DNA of 64,000 nt from Plecoglossus altivelis (taxonomy: Eukaryota > Chordata > Actinopteri > Osmeriformes > Plecoglossidae): NCBI GenBank assembly GCA_036571765.1, contig BROE01000018.1, positions 12,642,694-12,706,693 of the forward strand, in the 5' to 3' direction. A model generated the notes under the pieces. The model ran no database searches. It worked only from the letters and a program-made list of their open reading frames with translations, and was not told the origin of the DNA. Every line of letters starts with the position of its first letter. Position 1 is the stretch's first letter. Positions 1-11,096 of the stretch are shown piece by piece. The position numbers were made by a program, and so were the translations under genes.

Positions 1-204
1 AAACAAACTGAGCCTGGTTTGTGCTTTATGTATTCCCACACTCCCATACATATCCTCACATTCTCTATAGGTCCCTCTCTTGTTGTGTGTCTCCATATCA
101 CCTGCATGGACACAGTTGATTTTGTACTTTGACGCACACTTTTTACATTTATATTTATATCCAGTTTCTCAAACACTCACTTCCAACCCTCTCCCCTTCT
201 TTAG

Positions 205-325
205 GAAAGCCAACACGTTTGTGTCGTTCCTGGTGGACATCGCCCTGGGACTGATGCTCGTGTCCTGGCTCTATAGAGAAAACCGGATTGGCCAAGTGGC
301 CAACGCAGTGGTGCCAGCTGCAGAT
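205..325 (+). CDS. pigq: pigq exon (first in window)
   Basis: The acceptor AG is at 203-204 after a pyrimidine tract and the donor GTGAGT starts at 326. It encodes a membrane-spanning stretch (FVSFLVDIALGLMLVSWLY) followed by RENRIGQVANAVVPAAD. The first base completes a codon from the previous exon, which is outside the window. Confidence 0.9.
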
Positions 326-3300
326 GTGAGTATAGTTGAGTATATCTCAAACTGTCCGATAAAGCATAAAACACAAAAATTATATCTTTATAAAAACATT
401 GTCCATTTATTTAGAACTTGAGTATTTTCCAACCGCACTTGAGAGCTATCCTGTAGGTTTACTCTAGCACTAGGTGTAACTAACCATTTTCCCTTTTTTC
501 ATTCACTTTTTTAATTGAGGGGTGTTCAATGTACAGTCAGGCAAAAAAGTATTTACTCACCCACCAATTGTGCAAGTTCTCCCACTTACAAAGATGAGAA
601 AGGCCTGTAATTTTAATCATAGGCGCACTTCAACTATGAGAGACAAAATGAGAAAAAGATCAAGAACATCACATTGATTAAGAATTTATTTGCAGATTAT
701 GCTGGAAGTATTTGGTCACCTGCAAAAAAGCAAGATTTCTGGCTCTCACAGACCTGTAACATCTTTAAGAGGCTCCTTTGTCCTCCACAATTGACATGTA
801 TTCTTGGTACCTGCTTGAACTTGTTATTAGTATAAAAGACACCTGTCCACAACCTCAAACAGTCAGACTCCAAACTCCACTATGGCCAAGACCAAAGAGC
901 TGTCAAAGGACACCAGAAACAAAATTGTACCTGCACCAGCCTGGGAATACTTAGTCTGCAATAGGTAAGCAGCTAGGTGTAAAGAAATCAACTGTGGGAG
1001 CAATTATTAGAAAATGGAAGACATATAAGACGATACAAGATAATCTCCTTTAACCTGGGACTCCACGCAAGATCTCACCCCGTGGGGTCAAAATGATCAC
1101 AAGAACAATGAGCAAAAATCCCAGAACCACATGGAGGGATTTAGTTAATGACCTGCAGAGAGCTGGGACCAAAGTAATAAAGGCTACCATCAGTAACACA
1201 CACGCCACTAGTGACTCAAATCCTGTAGTGTCAGACGTATCGCCCTGCTTAAACCAGTACATGTCCGGTCCTGTCAGAAGTTTGCTAGAGAGCATTTGGA
1301 TGATCCAGAAGAGGATTGGGAGAATGTCATATAGTCAGATAAAACCAAAATATAACTTTTTGGTAGAAACTCAACTTGTCGTGTTTGGAGGAGAAAGAAT
1401 GCTGAGTTGCATCCAAAGAACACCATACCTACTGTGAAGCATGGGTGTGGAAACAACATGCTTTGGGGCTGTTTTTCTGTAAAGGGTCCAGGACAACTGA
1501 TCCATTTAAGAAAAAATGAATGTGGCCATGTATCGTGGGATTTTGAGTTAAAAACCATCAGCAAGGGCATTGAAGATGCTACGTGGCTGGGTCTTTCAGC
1601 AAGACATTGATCCCAAACACATCACCCGGGCAACGAAGGAGTGGCTTAGTAAGAAGCATTTCAAGGTCCTGAAGTGGCCTAGCCAGTCTCCAGATCTGAA
1701 CCCCATAGAAAAATTTTAAAGGGAGTTGAAAATCTGTGTTGCCCATCAACAGCCCCAAAACATCACTGCTCTAGAGAAGATCTGCATGGAGGAATTGGCC
1801 AAACTACCAGCAACAGTGTGTAAAAACCTTGTGAAGACTTACAGAAAACATTTGACCTCTATAATTGCCAGCAAAGGGTACAACAAAGTAATGAGATGAA
1901 CTTCTGTTATTGACAAAATACTTATTTTCCACAATATTTTGCTAATAAATCCTTTAAATATCAGACTTCAGTGACTTGTCTGGATATTTTCTCTCATTTT
2001 GTCCCTCATAGTTGAAGTGTACCTACCATAAAGATTACAGGCCTCTCATCTTTTTAAGTGGAGGAACCAATTGTGCAAATTGGTGGCTGACTAAATACGT
2101 TTTTACCCCACTGTAAAGGTTGGATCAGAAACGTACTGGTCAGGAATTCTTCAATGACATGAAGGACAGCCCTGTTAAAGCACGATGGACTAGACGTCTT
2201 CCTCATCGAGTAAAATGTGTAGTCCAGATGATCCACTTTGCAAAGATTTTTAGAAAACACTGCACATTTCTGACACATCTTGTTAATGAAAACAATTGGA
2301 TGTAGCTAATTGGAGCATTCCAGTTTACTTAATTGGTTTATAAAGGAACATTCAACAGTATTCAGGTAATACTGTATCAAAGATGATCAGACAACTGCTG
2401 TTATTCTTAAATTCAAACTTGGAAACTCTCCGATTTATTTTGAATGTTGTGTATGTTTTGTGATCTAACTGTCCTGATTTGCTATGAATATAATTGTGCT
2501 CCACAGAACCATGGCTGGAGAAACACCTTTGTGTTATCTTTGAGGCATCGATTGTGCTATGTTTGTGAATGTGTGTTTAATCCCTTTTACTGCGCTTCTT
2601 TTGTAATTTAAATACCTTCAGATGGCCTTTTATTATAGCCTCGTTTACCAGCGGTTTTTGAGTTTAAAAGTGGTCTTTGTGAAGAACAATGACTGACATG
2701 ATCTTCCGCCCCCACGCTCTAGTATGTAGCTGAAGAACTGGAACAGCTGCTGCAGTGGCTGATGGGAGTGCCGGCAGGGCTGAAGATGAACCGGGCTTTG
2801 GATCAGGTTCTGGGGCGTTTCTTCCTTTACCACATCCATCTGTGGATCGGTGAGTAGGATTCACACACACCTCTTTGCCATACAGTATTTACTTTGGATT
2901 ATTGAGGAGGACACACTTCTGTATGCACACAAACACACACAGACTTCATCTAGTGGGAAATATACACACACAATGTTTCCTTTTTGCACTTCTTATACTA
3001 CACATACACCTTCCAGGCTACATCCACCTGATGTCTCCGTTCATTGAGATTATTCTGTGGTACGTGGGCCTGTCTGCCTGCCTGGGCCTGACATTCGCCA
3101 TCTCCCTGCTGTCTGACATGGTGGCACTGCTCACCTTCCACATCTACTGCTTTTACGTCTACGGGGCAAGGTGAGTGGGTGTGTAGGTGGAAGGGGGGGT
3201 GTTGTTCGTGTCCTTAATGTACTACCAAGTTGAATCCACTTTCTACCTTTCTTCCTTTCTATTTATTTTCCCCACCTCTATTCTCTCTTTATACCTCTCC

Positions 3301-6300
3301 TACTTCTCATCGCTTGTTGTCAAATGCAATTTGGTGTACTATCAGTAGATGGCAGTAAATAATGGAAAATACAACAGTGTTTTCAATTTCAAATGGACAT
3401 TATTCAGATTTTTCAACTGTACTCAGCTTGCACAGATAATAGACCCCTCAGTCTTGTCCTCTGATAGACAGTTTAGGATCCAGTTTGCCACACAGCGTCC
3501 AATGTAATTTGGATGCAATTTTGGATGAACATTTGAGAATGCAACATAATAAATATTGATGGTCCTGAAGTGTCAAATGTAGTGAAAAACGCTTAACTCC
3601 AAGAAGTCCCAGGAGAGTTGAAAGTCCAAAAACACCACGGTAACTCAGCAAAGTTTGATGCAAATTGTTTATTGGTCTTCAAGGTGGCAAGAAGTCCCAC
3701 AAACTTGACTGTGATCCTGGGATAAGACTGGTGTATTTTCTCCGTACATTAATTTTTATACTGTAGTCTTTCTCTTATTATCTTGTGTTATTTTACTATT
3801 GGTGACTTCTGTTGGTCACAGTGTCTACGCTGTGTCATACAATTTATCCCTCTATCCTTAGAGGTTCTTAACACCTATGTAAAGGAGTTACCCATTTGTA
3901 AATCTAACCCTGACAATTGTCGCTGTAAATTCATGCACTGGCTCTGTCTTGAAACGTAAGTTTTGTTCTCATTGGGACTATTCTTATCAGCTTTGTATGG
4001 ACAGGCCTTCTATCCCTCTAGTTGGGGCAGCGCTTGACCTTTGGGAAGGCTGCGGGAGATAGGCCTTGCTAGTTCTCACTTCTGACATTGTGAATTATGG
4101 TTGATGCCCAACTCTACGATGGAATGCAGTTACAACTTGATCGTTACCCTCTCTGCTCAGCCCCATGACACCCAGAAATCACACTAAATGCACACTATTT
4201 ACCATTCAGTGATGGTGCTAATTAGTCAACAGCTAAATGTGTGGTTCACAATAATATAGAATATACTAAAGGGGTGATTGAGAGTTGTTATTTCAGTCAG
4301 ATTAATCCATAAACATAGCCCATCTTCATTATTTCCAAATCAGTACATTCAAATGGTATTGTAATTATAATGTTCTAATTGCTGTATTCTAAAAGTTGAA
4401 AAAGAAGCGAGGGTGGGGGAATCCTTTTCTGTTATCCGTTTCTTTCCCCTTCACTAAATGAGTGAGGTATCCCAAGTTCCCCTTGCTGTGATACCTCTTT
4501 GGCCGTATTATCATAGCAGCCAAGTTACTTTTTTTGTGAGCTCCTGCAATCCCCTCCTCCTCTCTACCGATACTCACACCACCATACTTATTCTTAACCC
4601 TGGTGTTCCCCTCGAGTTACTGTGACCCATGTTTGTGGTACAAAAGGTGAATCACAATGACCCTAAGTTAATACGACTTCACTTGGTCAGTGATAAATAC
4701 ACAAAGGCTACAAAGGCCTGAGCTGGCCTGTTTCAGTCAGGGTTCAGGTAACTATGAATGCCTTGGTCTAAAGCAGGGGTCACCAACTCAAGCCCTGAAG
4801 GTTTTCACTTCAACTGCACATAATGAAGCCTCATTCAGTTCGTCATCCAGGTAGTTACCACAATCAGGTGTGCTAAATTAAGGTTGAAGGGAAAACAGTC
4901 TGGATGGTAGCCCTCCAGGACTGGAGTTGGTGACATCTGGTCTAAAGATAGCTATCCTCCATCACCCTCTCAAACTAATAGCCAGAACTAATAACCCCTG
5001 TAATATGAGGGTGTTTGTGTACCTGTGAGAAAATATGCTCTACAAAGCTGTGTATCTCTGTTTCAAGTTTTACTAGATGAATGCATGAGCTGTATTTCTG
5101 TTAGGATGTACTGCATGATGATGTGTATTTGTGAGGTTGTAATGGATGATGATGTGCATCTCTGTCAGGTTGTACTGTATGAAGGTCTATGGCTTGTCTT
5201 CTCTCTGGAGACTGTTCAGAGGCAAAAAATGGAACGTCCTTCGACAGAGAGTTGACTCCTGCTCCTATGACCTTGACCAGGTACGATACATAGCTCTCAT
5301 AAACACTCAAAAAAAATTCTGCACCTATGAGGTATAATCTGTGCCAGTGAAACTGTACAATGTGCAGTAATTCTGCTACTGGTGAAGTGTGCTTTGGCGA
5401 ATTTGAAGCCATATGAACACTACACCTTACAGTTTGATAGATAACTAGGTGTGTATAGGCAGCCGTAATTAGAGCTACACATAGCTGACATGCCAGCACA
5501 GCAACCCCTGTAAACACCAGCACACCTAAACACATTACCTCTTACCGACCATGGTGAAATTTATTTTATACCATTACATCCATCCATCCATTGTCTTCTG
5601 CTTATCCGGGGCCGGGTCGCGGGGGCAGCAGTCTGAGCAGGGAGGCCCAGACTTCCTTCTCCACGCACACCACCTCCAGCTCCTCCGGGGCGATCCTGAG
5701 GCGTTAGGACCCGGTAGGACATGCCCGGAACACCTCCCGAGGGAGGCGTCCAGGAGGCATCCGAAACAGATGCCCAAGCCACCTCAACTGGCTCCTCTCA
5801 ACGTGGAGGAGCAGCGGCTCTACTCCGAGCTCCTCCCGTGTGACCAAGCTCCTCACCTTATCTCTAAGGGAGTGCCCGGCCACCCTTCAGAGAAAACTCA
5901 TTTCAACCGCTTGTATCCGCGATCTCGTCCTTTCGGTCATTACCCAAAGTTTATGACCATAGGTGAGAGTAGGAACCGAGATAGACCGGTAAATTGAGAG
6001 CTTTGCCTTCCGGCTCAGCTCCTTCTTCACCACGACGGACCGGTACAGAGAGCGCATCACTGCGGCCGCTGCACCGATCCGCCTGTCAATCTCACGTTCC
6101 GTCCTTCCCTCACTCGTGAACAAGACCCCAAGATACTTGAACTCCTCCACTTGAAGCAAGGGCTCCCCACCCACCCGAAGGGAGCAAGCCACCTTCTTCC
6201 GGTCAACAACCATGGCCTCAGATTTCAAGGTGCTGATTCCCATCCCGGCTGCTTCACACTCGGCTGCAAACCGCTCTAGTGCATGCTGTAGGTCCCGGTC

Positions 6301-9300
6301 CGATGGAGCCATCAGGACAACATCAGNNNNNNNNNNNNNNNNNNNNNNNNNNNNNNNNNNNNNNNNNNNNNNNNNNNNNNNNNNNNNNNNNNNNNNNNNN
6401 NNNNNNNNNNNNNNNNNNNNNNNNNNNNNNNNNNNNNNNNNNNNNNNNNNNNNNNNNNNNNNNNNNNNNNNNNNNNNNNNNNNNNNNNNNNNNNNNNNNN
6501 NNNNNNNNNNNNNNNNNNNNNNNNNNNNNNNNNNNNNNNNNNNNNNNNNNNNNNNNNNNNNNNNNNNNNNNNNNNNNNNNNNNNNNNNNNNNNNNNNNNN
6601 NNNNNNNNNNNNNNNNNNNNNNNNNNNNNNNNNNNNNNNNNNNNNNNNNNNNNNNNNNNNNNNNNNNNNNNNNNNNNNNNNNNNNNNNNNNNNNNNNNNN
6701 NNNNNNNNNNNNNNNNNNNNNNNNNNNNNNNNNNNNNNNNNNNNNNNNNNNNNNNNNNNNNNNNNNNNNNNNNNNNNNNNACGTGCACTGATGGACACCC
6801 TTGTGCTCGAACATGGTGTTCGTTATGGACAAACTGTAACTAGCACAGAAGTCCAACAACAAAACACCGCTCGGGTTCAGATCGGGGGGACCGTTCCTCC
6901 CAATCACACCTCTCCAGGTGTCACTGTCGTTACCCACATGGGCGTTGAAGTCCCCCAGCAGAACAATGGAGTCCCCGGTCGGTGCACTATCCAGTACCCC
7001 TCCCAGGGACCCCAAGAAGGCCGGGTACTCTGCACTGCTGTTCGGCCCATAGGCCGATACAACAGTGAGAGACCTGTCCCCGGCTTGAAGACGCAGGGAC
7101 ACGACCCTCTCGTCTACCGGGGTAAACCCCAACACGTGGCGGCTGAGCCACGGGGCTATGAGCAAGCCCACGCCAGCCCGCCGCCTCTCCCCGCGAGCAA
7201 CGCCAGAGAAATGTAGAGTCCAGCCTCTCTCGAGGATAATGGACCCAGAACCCAGGCTGTGCGTGTAGGTGAGGTCGACTATATCTAGCCGGTAACGCTC
7301 GACCTCCCGCACAAGCTCGGGCTCCTTTCCTGCCAGCGAGGTGACATTCCATGTCCCCAGCGCTAGAGATCGTGCGCATGGCCTCGGTCATCCAGGCACC
7401 TGCCCCTGACCGCCGCCCAAAACACACTGCACCGGCCCCCTACGGTCCTTCCTGTGGGTGGTGGGTCTGCAGGAAGGTGATCCCATGTCGCCTTTTCGGG
7501 CTATACCCGGCCGGGTCCCATGGGCAAAGACCCGGCCACCAGGTGCTCGCCTGCGAGCACCCACCCCAGGCCTGGCTCCAGGGTGGGGCCCCGGTAACGC
7601 CACTCCGGGCGATGTAGCGATTCTCTTTTGTTTTGTCGTCATAGGGGTTTTTGGTGAACCGCACTTTTTGGCTAGTCACCTAGGACCAGTTTGCCATGGG
7701 AGACCCTACCAGGGGCTTATTGCCCCCGACAACATATCTCCTGGGATCATTCAAACACTCAAACCCGTCCACCACGTAAAGGTGGCGGTTCAAGGAGGGG
7801 TTTATACCATTATACCATTTATTTATACCATTACATGTTTCCAATTGTTACAATAAACAACATTAAACTAACAAGTCATGGCTGGGCTCTCATCAACCAT
7901 ATTGTTATTGTCTTGTATGTTTTAGTTGTGGCCAACTGTGGGTAACCTAGACTATGTAAGGTATGTTATTATATTACATTATGTATTATGTTATTAAGAT
8001 GTGGGTCTGCAATGTGGTCTTGGCAGTGGCCTAACAGAACAGGAAACCAACTGAGGACTACCCAATTCACTTTCCTTTATTCTTTCAACTGGATGTAACT
8101 GAAAGCACTTGTACAATTGAAATATATACATACTAACAACTTCATTATCTCATTATCTTTCATTGTCTCAGTACTTGAATGTCAATGAAGTTTAATCTAA
8201 TATGATTCTTAGCAGCCCCTCCTTGAACCACCACCTTAACATGGTCGAGGTGTTTGAGTGCTTGGATGATACTAGGAGCTATGTTGTCGGGGGCAATAAG
8301 CCCCTGGTAGGATCTCCCAAGGCAAACTGGTCGGAGGTGACTAGCCAGACAAAACGCGGTTCACTACTCCCTATGATGACAAGAACAAAGAGATGTGCTA
8401 CGTCGCCCGGAGTGGAGTTACCGGGGCCCCACCCTGGAGGGAGGTCTGGAGTGGGTGCTCGCAGGCAAGCGCCTGGTGGCCGGGTCATTATCCATGAGAC
8501 CCGGCTGGGTATAGCTTGAAAAGGCAACATGGGACCACCTTCCTGCAGGCCCACCACCCACAGGAAAGGCCGTAGGGGGCCGGTGTAGTGTGTTTTGGGC
8601 GGCGGTCAGGAGTAGGTGCCTGGACGACCGAGGCCATGCATACAGTCTCTAGCGCTGGGGACATGGAATGTCACCTCGCTAGCAGGGAAGGAGCCCGAGC
8701 TTGTGCAGGAGGTCGAGCGTTACCGGCTAGATATAGTTGGCCTCGCCTCCATGCACAGCTTGAGTTCTGGATCCATTATCCTTGAGAAAGGCTGGACTCA
8801 TTCACATTTCTCTGGCTCAGCCGCCACGTGTTGGCGTTTACCCCAGTAAACAAGAGGGTTGCGTCCCTGCACTTTCAAGTTGGGGACAGGTCTCTCACTG
8901 TTGTATCGGCCTATGGGCCGAATAACAGTGTAGAATACCCGGCCTTCTGGGAGTCCCTGGGAGGGGTACTGGACAGTGCACCGACTGGGGACTCCATTGT
9001 TCTGCTGGGGGACTTCAATGCCCACGTGGACAACAACAGTGACAACCGGAGATGAGTGATTGGGAAGAACAACCCCCCCCCAATCTGAACCCAACCGGTG
9101 TTTTGTTATTGGACTTCTGTCCCAGTCACAGTTTGTCCATAACGAACAAAATGTCCGAGCACAGGGACGTCCGTCAGGACGTGACACCAGGACACCCTAG
9201 GCCGAAGGTTGATGATAAACTTTGTTGTTGTGTCCTCTGACTTGCGGCCGCATATCTTGGACACTCGGGTAAAGAGAGGGGCGGAGCTTTCAACCGATCA

Positions 9301-11062
9301 CCACCTGGTTGTGAACTGAATCCGCTGGAGGGGGAGGAAGCCAGACACACCTGGCAAGCCCAAGCGTATCGTGCGGATCTGTTGGAAAAGTCTAGCGGAG
9401 GTGAGTAACTCGCACCTCCGGGACCGTTTCTCACAGATCACGGGGAGACTTGGGACATTGAGTCTAAGTGGACCATATTCTCGGCCTCTGTTGCTGATGC
9501 AGCTGCCCGGAGCTGCGGTCATAAGGTCTCTGGTGCCTCTTGCTGCGGCAACCCCCAAACCCGGAGATGGTCACCGGAAGTAAGGGATGCTGTCAAACTA
9601 AAGGAGTCCTATTGAGCCTGCTTGGCTTGTGGGACTCCTGAGACAGTTGAAGGGCATCGGCAGGCCAAGTGTGCCGCGGCTCGGATGGTCGTGGAGGTAA
9701 AAACTTGGGTCTTGGAGGAATTCGGGGGGGCCATGGAGAAAGACTACCGGACGGCCTCAAGGCCATTCTGGCAAACCGTTTGCCGACTTGGGGGAGAAGC
9801 GCTGCTTCACTAACATCGTTTACGGTGCGGTGGAAGGAATGCTTTGAGGATCTCCTCAATCCTGCCGTCACGTTTTCTGAGGAGGAAGCAGAGGCTGGGG
9901 ACCAGAGGCGGACTCATCGATCACCCAGGCGGAAGTCACCGAGGTGGTCAGTGGGCTACTCGGTGTCAAAGCCCCGGGGGTGGATGAGATCCGTCCTGAG
10001 TATCTTAAGTCTCTGGATGTTATGGGGTTGTCATGGCTAACACGTCTCTTCAACATTGCGTGGTGGCTTAGGACGGTACCTCTGGACTGGCCGAGGTGGG
10101 TGGTACCCCTTTATAAGAACCGAAGGGTGTGTTCCAACTACAGGGGGATCACACTCCTCAGCCTCCCCGGTAAGGTCTATGCCAGGGTACTAGAGAGGAG
10201 AAACCGACCGATAGTCGAACCTCGGATTCAGGAGGAGCAGTGCGGTTTTTGTCCTGGTTGCGGAACAATGGACCAGCTCTATACTCTTCATCGGGTGCCT
10301 GACGGTTAATGGGAGTTTGCCCAACCAGTGCTCATGTGCTTTGTGGACCAGAAGAAAGCGTTCAACCGTGTCCCTCATGGTGTCCTGTGGGGGGTTTGGC
10401 GGGAGTACGGTCCTCGGGATCCCCCCGGAGGAGCTGGAGGAGATGTGTGTGGAGAAGGAAGTCTGGGCATCCCTGCTCAGACTGCTGCATCCGCAGCAAC
10501 CCTGATAAGCAGAAGAAAATGGATGGATGGATTCTTAGTAGGCAGCAGTGCCCAATTACAATTACAGTGTATTATTCATAGTAGATTCACCAGATTAGCT
10601 GGCTGAATATGTTGCCAAACAAAACAGCAGTAGACCAGAATTAAATATGTTAATGCCCATGTATATAAACAATACATTTCAAGTTATCTTTCTTAAGATC
10701 AGTGATCCCCTGATTTAGCCTAGAGCTAACAGTCCAGTCATGTGGGTGTTTGAAGGCATTGCTGTGCATAGCCAGTGTGACGCATGTGTTAACGCCTTTG
10801 TGTCCATTGTGAGTCTATGTAAATTGTTGGTATGCGTTCAGATCACCGTTATGATCGTGAGATTGTAAAAAGGTGCTTTCATATACTTCAGTGGCACATA
10901 TAATGCCCTTCATGCACACAACCATTGCTGTTTCAGCTGTTCATTGGGACACTACTCTTCACCATCCTACTGTTCCTCCTACCCACTACCGCTCTCTACT
11001 ACCTAGTCTTCACTCTGGTGAGTCTCAGCCAACATCCCAATCCTATCGAGTAACACCCCCCC

Positions 11063-11096
<34 letters not shown>

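Noticed and set aside
5101..5535. 144-codon minus-strand open frame
   Set aside because: Opposite strand of a pigq exon and intron, with no family resemblance.
5887..7312. Long open frames across 6327-6780
   Set aside because: They run through N bases; the real sequence is unknown and belongs to RTE copy A.
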